From the NCBI RefSeq assembly GCF_900107745.1, contig NZ_FNRO01000009.1, positions 124,001 to 188,000 on the forward strand: 64,000 nt of DNA, read 5' to 3'. Position 1 is the stretch's first letter. Every line of letters starts with the position of its first letter. The DNA comes from Variovorax sp. YR216 (lineage in GTDB: Bacteria > Pseudomonadota > Gammaproteobacteria > Burkholderiales > Burkholderiaceae_C). The position numbers and the translations under genes are program-made. This document shows positions 1-8,391 of this stretch, piece after piece. The notes below the pieces were generated by a model. It was given only the letters and a program-made list of their open reading frames with translations. It searched no databases and was not told where the DNA came from.

Positions 1-1
1 C

Positions 2-175
2 GTTCCGACGCTCATACTCCCGTCGATTCAGGTGAACGTGCGGGCCGGGCGGCTCCCTCCGCCCGACGACAATGGCGTTGCTTACCTGCGGATTCCATTG
101 AACGCGCTTCCCGCTCACTCGCACCCTGATGCCAAGGACGTGTCCTCGGCCGCCGTTGGTACGCTCGCCAGCTAA
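2..175 (+). CDS. 3' end of an unidentified protein (partial)
   Basis: An open frame runs from the window edge to a TAA, giving the last 57 residues of a protein whose start lies outside the window. It ends ...DVSSAAVGTLAS and contains the segment GVAYLRIPLNALP. It lies just upstream of and co-directional with the next gene, with a 23-nt gap to that ATG. No domain can be recognised from so short a piece, and chance openness in high-GC DNA cannot be excluded. Confidence 0.35.
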   Translation, partial: VPTLILPSIQVNVRAGRLPPPDDNGVAYLRIPLNALPAHSHPDAKDVSSAAVGTLAS

Positions 176-198
176 GCGCGCGACTTGAGGTGCCTCCT

Positions 199-714
199 AT
201 GACCAAGCACTTGTTGGGCGCCGCTGTCGCGGCCTTTATTCTTCTGCCCTTGAGTTCGCACGCCGCTGACCCCGCACGTCAGGCCGAGGTTGCCGGGCGC
301 GGAGCGGATGTCATGCCGTTCGACCTCAAGGCGACGACGCACATCTTTACCAAGACCGCAGACGGAGGAGTGCAGCGGGTCGTGGCCAAGAACGCTGCCG
401 ACAAGCGGCAGGTCGAGTTGATACGCGCACATCTTCACGAGATTCAAGGCCAGTTCCGAAAGGGTGACTTTTCGGGGCCGTCCCATATCCATGGCGACCA
501 GATGCCCGGTCTCTCGCAGCTCCAGACCGCTGCGCCGGGCCAGATCGCCATCGACTACAGGGAGGTGGCTGGCGGCGCCGAGCTAACCTATAGAACCGTC
601 GACCCGAAGCTCGTCTCGTCGCTGCAGGACTGGTTTGACGCTCAGTTGTCGGACCATGGGCCCGATGCGATGGCCGGCCACCACCACATGCACGACCGAA
701 TGCCGCAACGGTAG
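199..714 (+). CDS. His-rich periplasmic protein of unknown function
   Basis: A 171-residue protein. An N-terminal signal peptide is visible (MTKHLLGAAVAAFILLPLSS followed by HAA at about residue 23), so the mature protein should be periplasmic. The ATG at 199 is chosen over the GTG at 190 because GAGG lies 8 nt upstream. The C-terminus is rich in His and Met (GHHHMHDRMPQR), and SHIHGDQMPG lies mid-protein, which suggests metal binding. The stop lies 5 nt before a cytochrome b561 gene, so the two are probably one operon, perhaps a periplasmic or membrane redox pair. Similar proteins are sometimes labelled aspartate carbamoyltransferase in databases, which nothing here supports. Function is unknown. 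Confidence 0.75.
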   Translation: MTKHLLGAAVAAFILLPLSSHAADPARQAEVAGRGADVMPFDLKATTHIFTKTADGGVQRVVAKNAADKRQVELIRAHLHEIQGQFRKGDFSGPSHIHGDQMPGLSQLQTAAPGQIAIDYREVAGGAELTYRTVDPKLVSSLQDWFDAQLSDHGPDAMAGHHHMHDRMPQR

Positions 715-719
715 CGAAT

Positions 720-1292
720 ATGAACCAGCAGCCCGCTTCCCGCTATGACAGCTTCAGCCAAGTCCTCCACTGGGTCACGGCCATCACCGTAACCGTCGCA
801 TTCATCCTCGGACCAGGTGGTTTCGGTCGCCTGATGCGCCAAGGGGTCGACCCGGCCACTCGAAGCGACATCGTATGGCACGAGTCCTTGGGGATTCTTG
901 TATTGGTGCTGACCTTGCTGCGTCTGGCATGGATGGCCCTACGCCCGGCCGCACCGCAGTTTCAGATGGCCAGGTGGATGCATCTGGCAGCCAAGCTGGT
1001 GAGGATTGCGCTGTGGGTGCTTCTTCTTGCGTTGCCCGTCACCGCGTTCCTGGCCCTGGGAAGCGAAGGCCATCCCCTTACGCTACTGGGAGGCATACGC
1101 ATCGACCGCATGCCCTTCATCGCAGAATCCCGGGTCGCTGGCCTGGCTGACTGGGGCGACGTGCACCAATTCCTGGGCGATTCCATCATGTGGCTCGCCG
1201 GCCTGCACGCCGTTGCCGCCATCGTCCATCATGTGGCGCTCAAGGATGGGGTGCTCATGGCGATGTTGCCCCGGGGAAAATCTCGCTATTGA
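720..1292 (+). CDS. Cytochrome b561 family protein
   Basis: A 190-residue integral membrane protein with four hydrophobic segments (about residues 15-35, 50-70, 92-115 and 150-175). It has the b561 arrangement of histidines for two b-type hemes: LHW near residue 17, WHES near 54, VHQFLG near 145 and LHAVAAIVHHV near 165. The family transfers electrons from the quinone pool to periplasmic acceptors. It sits 5 nt behind the His-rich periplasmic protein, which could be its electron partner or a metal-binding accessory. The family call is firm and the acceptor is unknown. Confidence 0.85.
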   Translation: MNQQPASRYDSFSQVLHWVTAITVTVAFILGPGGFGRLMRQGVDPATRSDIVWHESLGILVLVLTLLRLAWMALRPAAPQFQMARWMHLAAKLVRIALWVLLLALPVTAFLALGSEGHPLTLLGGIRIDRMPFIAESRVAGLADWGDVHQFLGDSIMWLAGLHAVAAIVHHVALKDGVLMAMLPRGKSRY

Positions 1293-1590
1293 AACGAAAC
1301 GCCCGCGCCCATCGTAGGCGATGACCAGAAGCGGACCTAGCGCGCGCCTGTCCAATTGAACGCCGAAAGCGGTGCCTCCATGGACAACGGGGCCCGCAAG
1401 GTGAGCGGTATTGGGCAGAATCCCTGAAGTGCCACGAAGCCCGCATCAAGCGCTCCGTCATAGTCCGGAAAGCGGCTCGATGATGCGGCGACAAATTGAG
1501 TAAGGCCGCCACTGCTTTGCCTCCTCAGCAGCGTCCACGTGAACTCGGTGGGCCCGAGTTCTTGAACGACAACGCAGAGCGCTCGGTTTG
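1293..1590. other. Intergenic stretch with no supported gene
   Basis: About 300 bases between the cytochrome b561 stop and the end of the small minus-strand gene. Short open frames exist on both strands, but none has family-like sequence or a convincing ribosome binding site. No clear repeat or hairpin was found. Confidence 0.4.
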
Positions 1591-1830
1591 TCATTGGCGA
1601 GTCCACCGATGCTGCGTCCCGAACTCGAAGCCGAAGTACCGAATCGCCGCATGGCCTAGCGGTGTGAGCTCCGCCACCGTGGCGGCTGTCCGACTGTCGT
1701 TCGCGAGCGCTTTCAAGCTGAGCTTCAGGTAGCCTGCGTCCCTCAGCTGTTTGAGTTGGCACACGTCCTCACGCACGAAGTGCATCGGCAACTGGCCATT
1801 GAGGATGCGCTTGAGGATTGCTTGAGTCAT
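1591..1830 (-). CDS. Small winged-helix-like hypothetical protein
   Basis: A 79-residue protein starting MTQAILKRILNGQLP. The pattern is two N-terminal helices, then a segment ending LRDAGYLKLSL, then AELTPLGHAAIRYFG. The last part resembles the TxxG wing region of winged-helix proteins. It shares this layout, including the LPxxF and LRxAGyL positions, with the 102-residue protein at 16206-16514, so the two are probably distant paralogues. It stands alone. DNA binding is inferred from shape only. Confidence 0.55.
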   Translation of the reverse strand: MTQAILKRILNGQLPMHFVREDVCQLKQLRDAGYLKLSLKALANDSRTAATVAELTPLGHAAIRYFGFEFGTQHRWTRQ

Positions 1831-1972
1831 GAGCCATTAGGCGCCGCATGCGGCATCGCGCCTTGACCTGCATCATGGATTGGACTTGGCTGGCAGGGTC
1901 TTTGGGTCGGCGTAGAAAAAGGGAGCATGATGCTCAATTGGCCGTTCTGAGGCCGCCGCGGAGAGGCGCTTC

Positions 1973-2665
1973 ATGTCGATGCAACCGATTCCGCCTGGTC
2001 TGGACGGCGGCATGGCTGTCGGAGCCGCTGCTGCATTGACCGAGGTTCTGGCCAACTTGCGGGGGAAGTTGGAGAGACTGGAGCCCTCCGCCCTTCGCAA
2101 GGGTGACCTGTTGGTCGCCGAGTTGCTCTCATTCGCCGGGCGCCAGGAGCTGAACCCTACGCGCGTAGAAGTGCTGCCATTTCTTCGTTCCTTCGCCGAC
2201 CTTCTGCGGCACGCTCTTGACGTCGACATCGATGTCATGGTCCAGGTCGACCGGGATTGCCTCCCGTGGCGCGTTGACAGGAAGGCGCTGGAGGAGGCCT
2301 TGCTTCAACTGGTGATGAACGCAAATACCGCGATGCCGGACGGAGGACGATTGCTTTTTCGCGCCTCGGTCGAGCGGCACAGTTGCACTGAGGGCACGTC
2401 ACTCGAAGTTGTCGATACGGGTACCGGGATGAGCGCTGCCATCCTGCTCGTGGCCGCTTTGCCGTTCTTCACGACAAAGGAGCGCTCTGCGCTGTCAGGC
2501 ATGGGACTGCCGGCCGTCGCGGGATTTGCGGCGCAGTCGGGCGGACACATGGACATGTCCTCGGTCGTCGGCGTTGGCACTACGGTCACGCTGAAGCTGC
2601 CAACGTTTGAGCGCCGTGTCGAGCCTTCTTCCGAGAAAGTCAGCGAAGGCGCTCGTTTATGTTGA
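1973..2665 (+). CDS. Histidine-kinase-type ATPase protein without sensor domain
   Basis: A 230-residue protein carrying a full HATPase_c module. The N box is LVMNANTAMPDGG (about residues 112-124), the G1 box VVDTGTGM (about 145-152), the F box PFFTTK and the G2 box SGMGLPAVAGFA. There is no transmembrane or PAS segment, and the short N-terminal helical region (about 15-60) has no H-E/D-x-x phospho-acceptor motif. No response regulator is adjacent. It is either the C-terminal half of a decayed sensor kinase or a stand-alone ATPase of the hybrid-kinase accessory type. The start at 1973 has GGAGAGG a few bases upstream, which argues for a genuine translated unit. Confidence 0.7.
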   Translation: MSMQPIPPGLDGGMAVGAAAALTEVLANLRGKLERLEPSALRKGDLLVAELLSFAGRQELNPTRVEVLPFLRSFADLLRHALDVDIDVMVQVDRDCLPWRVDRKALEEALLQLVMNANTAMPDGGRLLFRASVERHSCTEGTSLEVVDTGTGMSAAILLVAALPFFTTKERSALSGMGLPAVAGFAAQSGGHMDMSSVVGVGTTVTLKLPTFERRVEPSSEKVSEGARLC

Positions 2666-2853
2666 ACGACCGAGCCGAACGAGTGTTGGCAACGGACCGC
2701 CAGGTCCGCTCAGGGTCCAACGGACCGTCCAGAGCCGAAACTGTCGAACTGGGAGCCAGCACGGTCTTCCCGTTAGCTCGACCAACGACCACCCATCCAA
2801 AGCGAAGGCTCGATCCTTTAGCGGCGGACGCTGAGTTTTGCTTCCTGGGACCG

Positions 2854-4878
2854 TCAATCAAGCGCGAATTGGCGCGACTCTCTCGGCGCGATCGCCGCTT
2901 GAGCCACGACTTGGCGCCAACGGGCCAGATCACTCAGCATCCTTTGCCTGAGCGCATCGGCGTTTCCAGGTTCGGCCCGCGCACCATGGCTCTCAAAGCG
3001 TTCGATGACCTCCGGGTCGCTCAGTACCGCGTTGAGCGCCCGATTGAGGCGATCAATGGCTGAGATGTGCGTACCGGCGGGCGCAAACAGCCCATACCAT
3101 TGCACGACCTCCACGCCCGCAACCCCTAGTTCTGCGAGCGTCGGCACCCCAGGAAGGGTCTCAAGGCGCTTGGGTCCTGCCACCGCCAACGCGCGCAGTT
3201 GGCCAGCGCGAATGAAAGGGTATGCCGTAAAGAGGCTTGGAAACATTACCTGCGACCGGCCAGTGACGGTGTCGGCAATAGCGGGTGCGGCCCCTTCAAA
3301 AGTCGAGCTCGACATCGACGTCCCGCTGCTGAGCTGGAACAGCTCGGCCGCGAAGTGCGGAGGCGTCCCATCGCCGGCTGATGCATAGCTGAAGCAGCGA
3401 GGCGCACCCTTCAGCCGAGCGATGAGCGTGTGCAGGTCGGGTGCGCCCTTGTCCGGATGCGAGACCATCAAGGTTGACGACGACCCCACAAGCCCGACCG
3501 GAGCGAAGTCCTCGACCGGGTCGTATCCCAGCTTTTGCAGTGCCGGATTCATCGCGTGCGTACCGACGTAGCCGAACATCAAGGTGTGGCCGTCTGGCGC
3601 GGAGCCCGCCACGTACTCGCTGGCGATGGCGCCGTTCGCCCCTGCGCGGTTATCGACCAATACTTCCTGGCCTAACAAGAGGCCCAGCTTTCCAGCGATG
3701 ATTCGAGCCATCGTGTCGTTGCCGCCACCAGCGCGAGTCGGCACGATGATGGTCAAGGCCTTATGCGGAAAGGTTGAGGGCTTGCCGCTCGTCGCCTCGG
3801 GCCGCGAGAACACGTATTCAGGCAGATGCAGTTCGCCCTGCATGATTTTTCGCGCAGTTCGAACGAGGGCGGCACGCTCGACCGTCGCGGCGTCTGAGTT
3901 GCCCTTCAACTCGACTTCAACATCGATCTGACCGGCCGGGTGCAACACGACCAGACTGTGGCTTCCCGGCTCGCGGCCGATCCCACTTGCGACCGTTCCC
4001 GGCAAAGCGAACGCGCTGGCGACGCCGATAGCTCCCGTCACGGCATGTGACGCATGGCATTTGCGCGGCGTGAAGTAACGTGAGGTGATGCTGTCATTCG
4101 ACTCACCCATGCTCACCAACACGGGCTTTGGAATCACACTGTTGGATACGTCGCCAAGGCCCATCCTGCGGCCGGCCTCCAGGCGAAGGCTTTCCAGCCG
4201 TTCGAGGAGCGAAGTGTTCGCGTCGAGCGCAGCGGGCTTCTCGCGCCCCGTGACACCGAGGTCAGCCGCGCGCACGATCATCAGGGGCATGGCCGCGTCG
4301 ATGCAGGTCACCTCGATGCCGTCGATCGTGTCGATCCGCTTGCCTGTCGGAAAGACCTGCCCGGTGACCGCACCCCACGCATCGAGGAAGTTGAGCAGGA
4401 TGGGTGCGGCGGTGCCGGCCACGCCATCGATGCGCGCCTCGCCTTCATAGGTCACCCGGCCACCGGGCGTGCGCACGGTGACATCAATGCGAGACCCGGT
4501 GTTGACGTTGTAGACGCGAACGTTGGTTGTGCCTTCCGTCGCCGACACCAGCCCCTGCTCGATCGCAAAAGGCGCAACGCCGGAGAGCATGTTCCCGCAA
4601 TTCGGCCGCGTGTCGACCGACTGGTGGCCGACGCCCACCTGCGCAAAGAGGTAGTCGATGTCGCAGCCAGGTTGCGACGAGCGCGACACGATGGCTACCT
4701 TGCTGTTCAGCGTGCTGCCGCCGCCGACACCGTCGAGCTGCAGCGGGTCGGATGCACCAATCGCCCCGATCAGAGCCTGGTCGCGTGCCTCGTCACCTTC
4801 GGGCAACCACTCACGCAGAAAAAATGGTCCCCGTGAAGTACCCGCGCGCATCAGCACGCAGGGGATGGACTTGTTCAT
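2854..4878 (-). CDS. PrpF-type isomerase fused to a Bug/TctC receptor domain
   Basis: One uninterrupted 674-residue frame. Residues 1 to about 358 are a complete PrpF/GalD-family isomerase, an aconitate or 4-oxalomesaconate double-bond isomerase, starting MNKSIPCVLMRAGTSRGPFF. It has GGGSTLNSK (K60) and RPNCGNMLSG (C94) at the family's catalytic Lys and Cys positions. From about residue 369 a Bug/TctC domain begins directly at its first beta strand (KALTIIVPTRAGGGNDTMAR) with no signal peptide, so it cannot reach the periplasm normally. The Bug half is a close paralogue of the adjacent receptor, but the family HVPYKG motif reads SSTFEG. The start ATG at 4878 lies 1 nt after the upstream stop (TGATATG), so the pair is translationally coupled. 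It is probably a deletion fusion of prpF with a second tctC. Confidence 0.9.
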   Translation of the reverse strand: MNKSIPCVLMRAGTSRGPFFLREWLPEGDEARDQALIGAIGASDPLQLDGVGGGSTLNSKVAIVSRSSQPGCDIDYLFAQVGVGHQSVDTRPNCGNMLSGVAPFAIEQGLVSATEGTTNVRVYNVNTGSRIDVTVRTPGGRVTYEGEARIDGVAGTAAPILLNFLDAWGAVTGQVFPTGKRIDTIDGIEVTCIDAAMPLMIVRAADLGVTGREKPAALDANTSLLERLESLRLEAGRRMGLGDVSNSVIPKPVLVSMGESNDSITSRYFTPRKCHASHAVTGAIGVASAFALPGTVASGIGREPGSHSLVVLHPAGQIDVEVELKGNSDAATVERAALVRTARKIMQGELHLPEYVFSRPEATSGKPSTFPHKALTIIVPTRAGGGNDTMARIIAGKLGLLLGQEVLVDNRAGANGAIASEYVAGSAPDGHTLMFGYVGTHAMNPALQKLGYDPVEDFAPVGLVGSSSTLMVSHPDKGAPDLHTLIARLKGAPRCFSYASAGDGTPPHFAAELFQLSSGTSMSSSTFEGAAPAIADTVTGRSQVMFPSLFTAYPFIRAGQLRALAVAGPKRLETLPGVPTLAELGVAGVEVVQWYGLFAPAGTHISAIDRLNRALNAVLSDPEVIERFESHGARAEPGNADALRQRMLSDLARWRQVVAQAAIAPRESRQFALD

Positions 4879-4879
4879 A

Positions 4880-5851
4880 TCATTCGGCAGTGATCTTGGC
4901 CGCCTGGACGACCTTCTTCCACTTGACCTGCTCTTGCGCAACATAGGTGCGCATCTGGTCGGTCGTCATGGGCGATACCTCCGCGCCATGGTCTTCGAGG
5001 CGCTTGATGACGGTCTTGTCGGCCAACACCTCATTGAGCACCTTGTTGAGCTGCTCGATCACGGGCTTGGGTGTCTTCGCCGGTGCGAAGATGCCGTACC
5101 ACTGCGAGACGTCGACGTCGGCGATTCCCTGCTCCTGAAGCGTCGGTACGTCCGGCATGAGCGCCGAGCGCTTGGAGCCCGCAACACCTACGGCCTTCAG
5201 CTTGCCGCCTTTGACGTACGGCATGGCGGTGAACAGACTGGGAAACATCACCTGCGTCTGGCCAGCGATGGTGTCCGTGATGGCAGGTGCAGAGCCCTTG
5301 TAGGGCACATGCAGCATGCTGGTGCCCGTTGAAAGCTTGAACAACTCCGCGGCGAAGTGGGGCGCCGTGCCGTTGCCCGCCGAGGCGTAGCTGGTCTTGT
5401 CCGGGGCGGCCTTGAGCATCGCCACGACTTCCTTTGCAGTGCTGGCCTTGACGGCCGGATTGAGCACCATCAGCGTCGCCGACGATCCAACCATGCCGAC
5501 GGGCTCGAAGTCCTTGACCGGGTCGTAGCGAAGCTTCTGCAGGGCGGGGTTCATCGCATGCGTTGCGATGTAGCCCAGCATGAGCGTGTAGCCGTCGGGT
5601 GCTGCGCGCATCACATACTCGCTGGCGATGGCGCCGTTGGCGCCGGCTTTGTTGTCAACGATGACGGGCTGCTTGAGGGTGGCCGACATCGCCTGTCCGA
5701 TGACGCGAGCCATGGCGTCGTTGGCACCCCCTGCGGCTGTCGGGACCACGAGGATGATCGGCTTTTCAGGAAAGGCGGCGGCTGCGCTGCCACAAGCCAA
5801 GGACGCCGCCAGCGCAATGGCCGCAACGAGGTGAATCTTCTGGATCTTCAA
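4880..5851 (-). CDS. Tripartite tricarboxylate transporter receptor (Bug/TctC family)
   Basis: A 323-residue periplasmic solute-binding protein. The signal peptide is visible (MKIQKIHLVAAIALAASLAC, cleavage near AAAA), followed by the Bug start FPEKPIILVVPTAAGGANDA, the APDGYTLMLGY segment and the HVPYKGSAPAI motif. Bug receptors bind carboxylates and hand them to TctAB, but no tctA or tctB is in the window. It is the first gene of an operon with the PrpF isomerase and is divergent from a LysR gene. This points to a tricarboxylate such as aconitate or tricarballylate, which is inference from neighbours. Confidence 0.92.
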   Translation of the reverse strand: MKIQKIHLVAAIALAASLACGSAAAAFPEKPIILVVPTAAGGANDAMARVIGQAMSATLKQPVIVDNKAGANGAIASEYVMRAAPDGYTLMLGYIATHAMNPALQKLRYDPVKDFEPVGMVGSSATLMVLNPAVKASTAKEVVAMLKAAPDKTSYASAGNGTAPHFAAELFKLSTGTSMLHVPYKGSAPAITDTIAGQTQVMFPSLFTAMPYVKGGKLKAVGVAGSKRSALMPDVPTLQEQGIADVDVSQWYGIFAPAKTPKPVIEQLNKVLNEVLADKTVIKRLEDHGAEVSPMTTDQMRTYVAQEQVKWKKVVQAAKITAE

Positions 5852-5939
5852 TTTGTCTACTCCGGTGGAATGTCGAGGACTGGATACCTGGGCTCTTGCC
5901 TGGCCTTGGTCGAATGTTCCGCTCTTGGGAGACCTCTGT

Positions 5940-5990
5940 GAATTGCATGTTTAGGATCGATTGATGCACACTGTGGATCAGTGCAATGCA
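5940..5990. promoter_or_regulatory. LysR-type operator in the tctC/lysR divergent promoter
   Basis: The 156-bp divergent gap holds an inverted repeat TGCAC-N11-GTGCA (5965-5969 and 5981-5985), the T-N11-A layout of LysR boxes. Block 5940-5968 (GAATTGCA.TGTTT..GATCG.ATTGATGCA) is repeated almost exactly at 12777-12805 before the MaoC operon. It lies in the same orientation and at a similar distance from the start codon (about 89 versus 76 nt). The function is inferred from the repetition and the location. Confidence 0.75.
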
Positions 5991-6007
5991 TCGGGAGCCC
6001 ATGCGCC

Positions 6008-6937
6008 ATGGCCATCAACTTCAATCTCAACGATCTGCAGGCCTTCCGGGCAGTTGCCGAACTGAAGAACTTCCGCAAGGCGGCCGAGGCGTTGCATGTC
6101 TCGCAGCCCGCCTTCAGCCGCCGCATCGAGAAGCTCGAGGAAGCGCTCGGCGTGCGACTGCTCGACCGCACCACCCGGCGTGTGAGCCTGACCTCGGTAG
6201 GGCGCGACTTCGATCGCAAGGTGCAGCAACTTCTGGACGACCTCGACCACACGCTGTTGGGCATCCGTGGCGTGGCGGCGACGCGCATGGGCGAGGTGAC
6301 GATCGCGTGCGTGCCTTCGACCGTCTACTACTTCCTCTCGCAGGTGATCGCGCGCTACCACGAACGCTACCCGAAGATCCGGGTGAAGGTTTTCGACGCC
6401 AGCGCCAACGAGGTGCTCTCGGCCGTTTCGCGGGGCGAAGCTGACTTCGGGCTCAACTTCGTGGGCGGCAAGGAGCCAGACATCGAATTCAAGCCTTTGC
6501 TGGAGGAACGCTTCGTCGCGGCTTGCAGGCGCGACCACCCGCTCGCGAAGAAGCGCCGGGTGAGTTGGACCGACCTGGGGCAGTACGACTACATCTCGGT
6601 CAGCAAGGCGTCGGGCAACCGGCTGCTGCTGGATCAGGCGCTTTCGGGGCTGGCCGGGCGTCCGCAGAGCATCTACGAGACCCAGCACGTCACGACGATG
6701 CTCGGCCTGGTGGAGGCGGGCCTGGGCGTGGCTGCGGTGCCTTCGATCGCCATGCCGGACGCCGATCATCCGCTGCTCGTGAGTGTTCCGCTCTACGACC
6801 CGGTGATCACCCGCAAGATCGGCCTCATCCGGCGCAAGGGCCGCACCCTGTCCCCGGCCGCGCAGCAGCTCTACGCATTCTTCTCCGAGATGAAGGCAAA
6901 GCGCGGCAAGCCCGAAGGGCGCCGCGCGGCAAGTTGA
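6008..6937 (+). CDS. LysR family transcriptional regulator
   Basis: A 309-residue regulator. The N-terminal helix-turn-helix (about residues 1-60) has the classic pattern FRAVAELKNFRKAAEALHVS then PAFSRRIEKLEEALGVRLLDRTTRRVSLT. A periplasmic-binding-like effector domain follows (about 90-300). The ATG at 6008 is chosen over an upstream ATG at 5981 because GGGAG lies about 9 nt before it and the HTH then starts at residue 1. It is divergent from tctC-prpF and convergent with dctA. An almost identical promoter element before the MaoC-CaiB-CitE operon suggests it controls both, with an aconitate- or itaconate-like effector as a guess. Confidence 0.93.
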   Translation: MAINFNLNDLQAFRAVAELKNFRKAAEALHVSQPAFSRRIEKLEEALGVRLLDRTTRRVSLTSVGRDFDRKVQQLLDDLDHTLLGIRGVAATRMGEVTIACVPSTVYYFLSQVIARYHERYPKIRVKVFDASANEVLSAVSRGEADFGLNFVGGKEPDIEFKPLLEERFVAACRRDHPLAKKRRVSWTDLGQYDYISVSKASGNRLLLDQALSGLAGRPQSIYETQHVTTMLGLVEAGLGVAAVPSIAMPDADHPLLVSVPLYDPVITRKIGLIRRKGRTLSPAAQQLYAFFSEMKAKRGKPEGRRAAS

Positions 6938-6946
6938 AGAGCTTGA

Positions 6947-6969
6947 AGCGGGCGCACCCGAAGCCCGCT
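6947..6969. terminator. Possible bidirectional terminator between lysR and dctA
   Basis: In the 39-bp convergent gap, AGCGGGC (6947-6953) pairs with GCCCGCT (6963-6969) across a 9-nt loop. There is only a weak T-rich tail (CGATTTC). The position between two facing stop codons supports the call. Confidence 0.4.
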
Positions 6970-6976
6970 CTCGATT

Positions 6977-8311
6977 TCAGTGTGCTGTGCCGGTGTGGCC
7001 GAGAGGCAATTGCAGGTCTCCGGCCCCCTCTTCGAGTTCGTGCTCGGTGTTGGCGTAGTTCGCCGCCAGTTCGCGCTTCAGTACGTCTCGGTCGCAGGCG
7101 TTTTCCCAGATGGAGACCACGATGCAGGCCACTGCATTGCTGATGGTGCTGGTCAGCGCCCGCGCCTCGGACATGAAACGATCGATCCCGACGATCAGCG
7201 CCACGCCGGCCACCGGCAGATCAGGCATGACGGTGAGCGTGGCAACCAAGGCGACGAAGCCGCTGCCTGTCACGCCCGCTGCGCCCTTGGATGTCAGCAG
7301 CATGATGCCCAGCATCGAGCCGATCTGGAGCCATGACAGATGGATGTCGCAGGCCTGGGCAATGAACATCGACGCCAGTGTGAGGTAGATGGCCGTGCCG
7401 TCGAGATTGAACGAGTAGCCTGTCGGAAGCACCAGCCCGACCACACCCTTCTTGCAGCCCAGTCGTTCCAGCTTGAGCAAGAGCCGGGGGAGCACTGGTT
7501 CGCTCGACGAGGTGCCGAGCACCACGAGCAACTCTTCCTTGATGTAGCGCATCAGCTGCCACAGCTTGAAGCCGTGAAGACGCGAGAGCACGCCCAGCAC
7601 CACTGCGACGAAGAAGATGCAAGCCACATAGAAGGTTCCGATCAGCGCCCCGAGCGATCCGATCGACTTGATGCCGTAGCGCCCGACGGTGAACGCCATC
7701 GCGCCGAAAGCACCGATCGGCGCGAGCCGCATGATGATGCCGAAGGCCGCGAAAAGCATGTGCGAGAAGCCGTCGATGCCCTCGAGCACCGGTTTGGCGT
7801 TGGTGCCAATCTTCGTCAGGCCGAATCCACAGATCACCGCGAGCAGCAGCACCGGCAACACCTCGCCCTCGGCGAAGGCGCCGAAGAACGCGTTTGGAAT
7901 GATGTGCATGACGAAGTCGGTGAAGCCGTGGATATGCACCTGATTGGCGAAGCGTGTCGCCACGGAAGCGTCGAGGTTCTTCGGGTCGATGTGCATGCCG
8001 GCGCCCGGCTGGAGCAAAAGGACGGTGACCAGCCCCGTGATGAGCGCCAGTATCGTCAGGGCGTAGAAGAGGCCCATCGCCTTGAGCAGGGTCTTGCCGA
8101 TCTCCTTGGAATCGCCCAGCGAAGTGATGCCACTGACGATGGTGCAGAACACCACCGGCGCGATCATCATCTTGACCAGCTTGACGAAGCCGTCGCCGAG
8201 TGGCTTGAGTGCGGCGCCGAACTCGGGCCAGTAGTGGCCCACGGTGATGCCGAGGATCAGGCCGATCAGGACCTGGACGTAGAGCAGCTTCAACAGCTTT
8301 CGGATGTTCAC
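6977..8311 (-). CDS. dctA: C4-dicarboxylate:cation symporter DctA
   Basis: A 444-residue DAACS-family transporter of usual length, with the conserved re-entrant hairpin and binding-site signatures TSSSEPVLPRLLLK, PTGYSFNLDGTAIYLTLA, LLTSKGAAGVTGSGFVAL and IDRFMSEARALTSTISNAVA. It imports succinate, fumarate, malate and related dicarboxylates. Translation should start at the GTG at 8311, since GGAGA lies about 7 nt upstream and the frame then begins with the family start NIRKLLKLLYVQ. It is the last gene of the MaoC-CaiB-CitE-lyase operon, so here it may bring in an unsaturated C4/C5 dicarboxylate such as itaconate or mesaconate (inference). Confidence 0.95.
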   Translation of the reverse strand: MNIRKLLKLLYVQVLIGLILGITVGHYWPEFGAALKPLGDGFVKLVKMMIAPVVFCTIVSGITSLGDSKEIGKTLLKAMGLFYALTILALITGLVTVLLLQPGAGMHIDPKNLDASVATRFANQVHIHGFTDFVMHIIPNAFFGAFAEGEVLPVLLLAVICGFGLTKIGTNAKPVLEGIDGFSHMLFAAFGIIMRLAPIGAFGAMAFTVGRYGIKSIGSLGALIGTFYVACIFFVAVVLGVLSRLHGFKLWQLMRYIKEELLVVLGTSSSEPVLPRLLLKLERLGCKKGVVGLVLPTGYSFNLDGTAIYLTLASMFIAQACDIHLSWLQIGSMLGIMLLTSKGAAGVTGSGFVALVATLTVMPDLPVAGVALIVGIDRFMSEARALTSTISNAVACIVVSIWENACDRDVLKRELAANYANTEHELEEGAGDLQLPLGHTGTAH

Positions 8312-8391
8312 GACGTTGTCTCCAGAATGAGGGTGCGGGATGCACACCGGTCTTCGCCGGTTCGATCCGATAGTGGAAGGTCGAGGTCGGC

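Noticed and set aside
1337..1762. 141-residue minus-strand frame
   Set aside because: It overlaps the more credible small gene at 1591-1830 and shows no family-like pattern.
2659..3063. 134-residue plus-strand frame
   Set aside because: It lies antisense to the Bug half of the fusion and overlaps the histidine-kinase end, with no motif.
5981..6937. Upstream ATG as lysR start
   Set aside because: It would add nine residues in front of the usual LysR start and lies inside the operator; the ATG at 6008 has a ribosome binding site.
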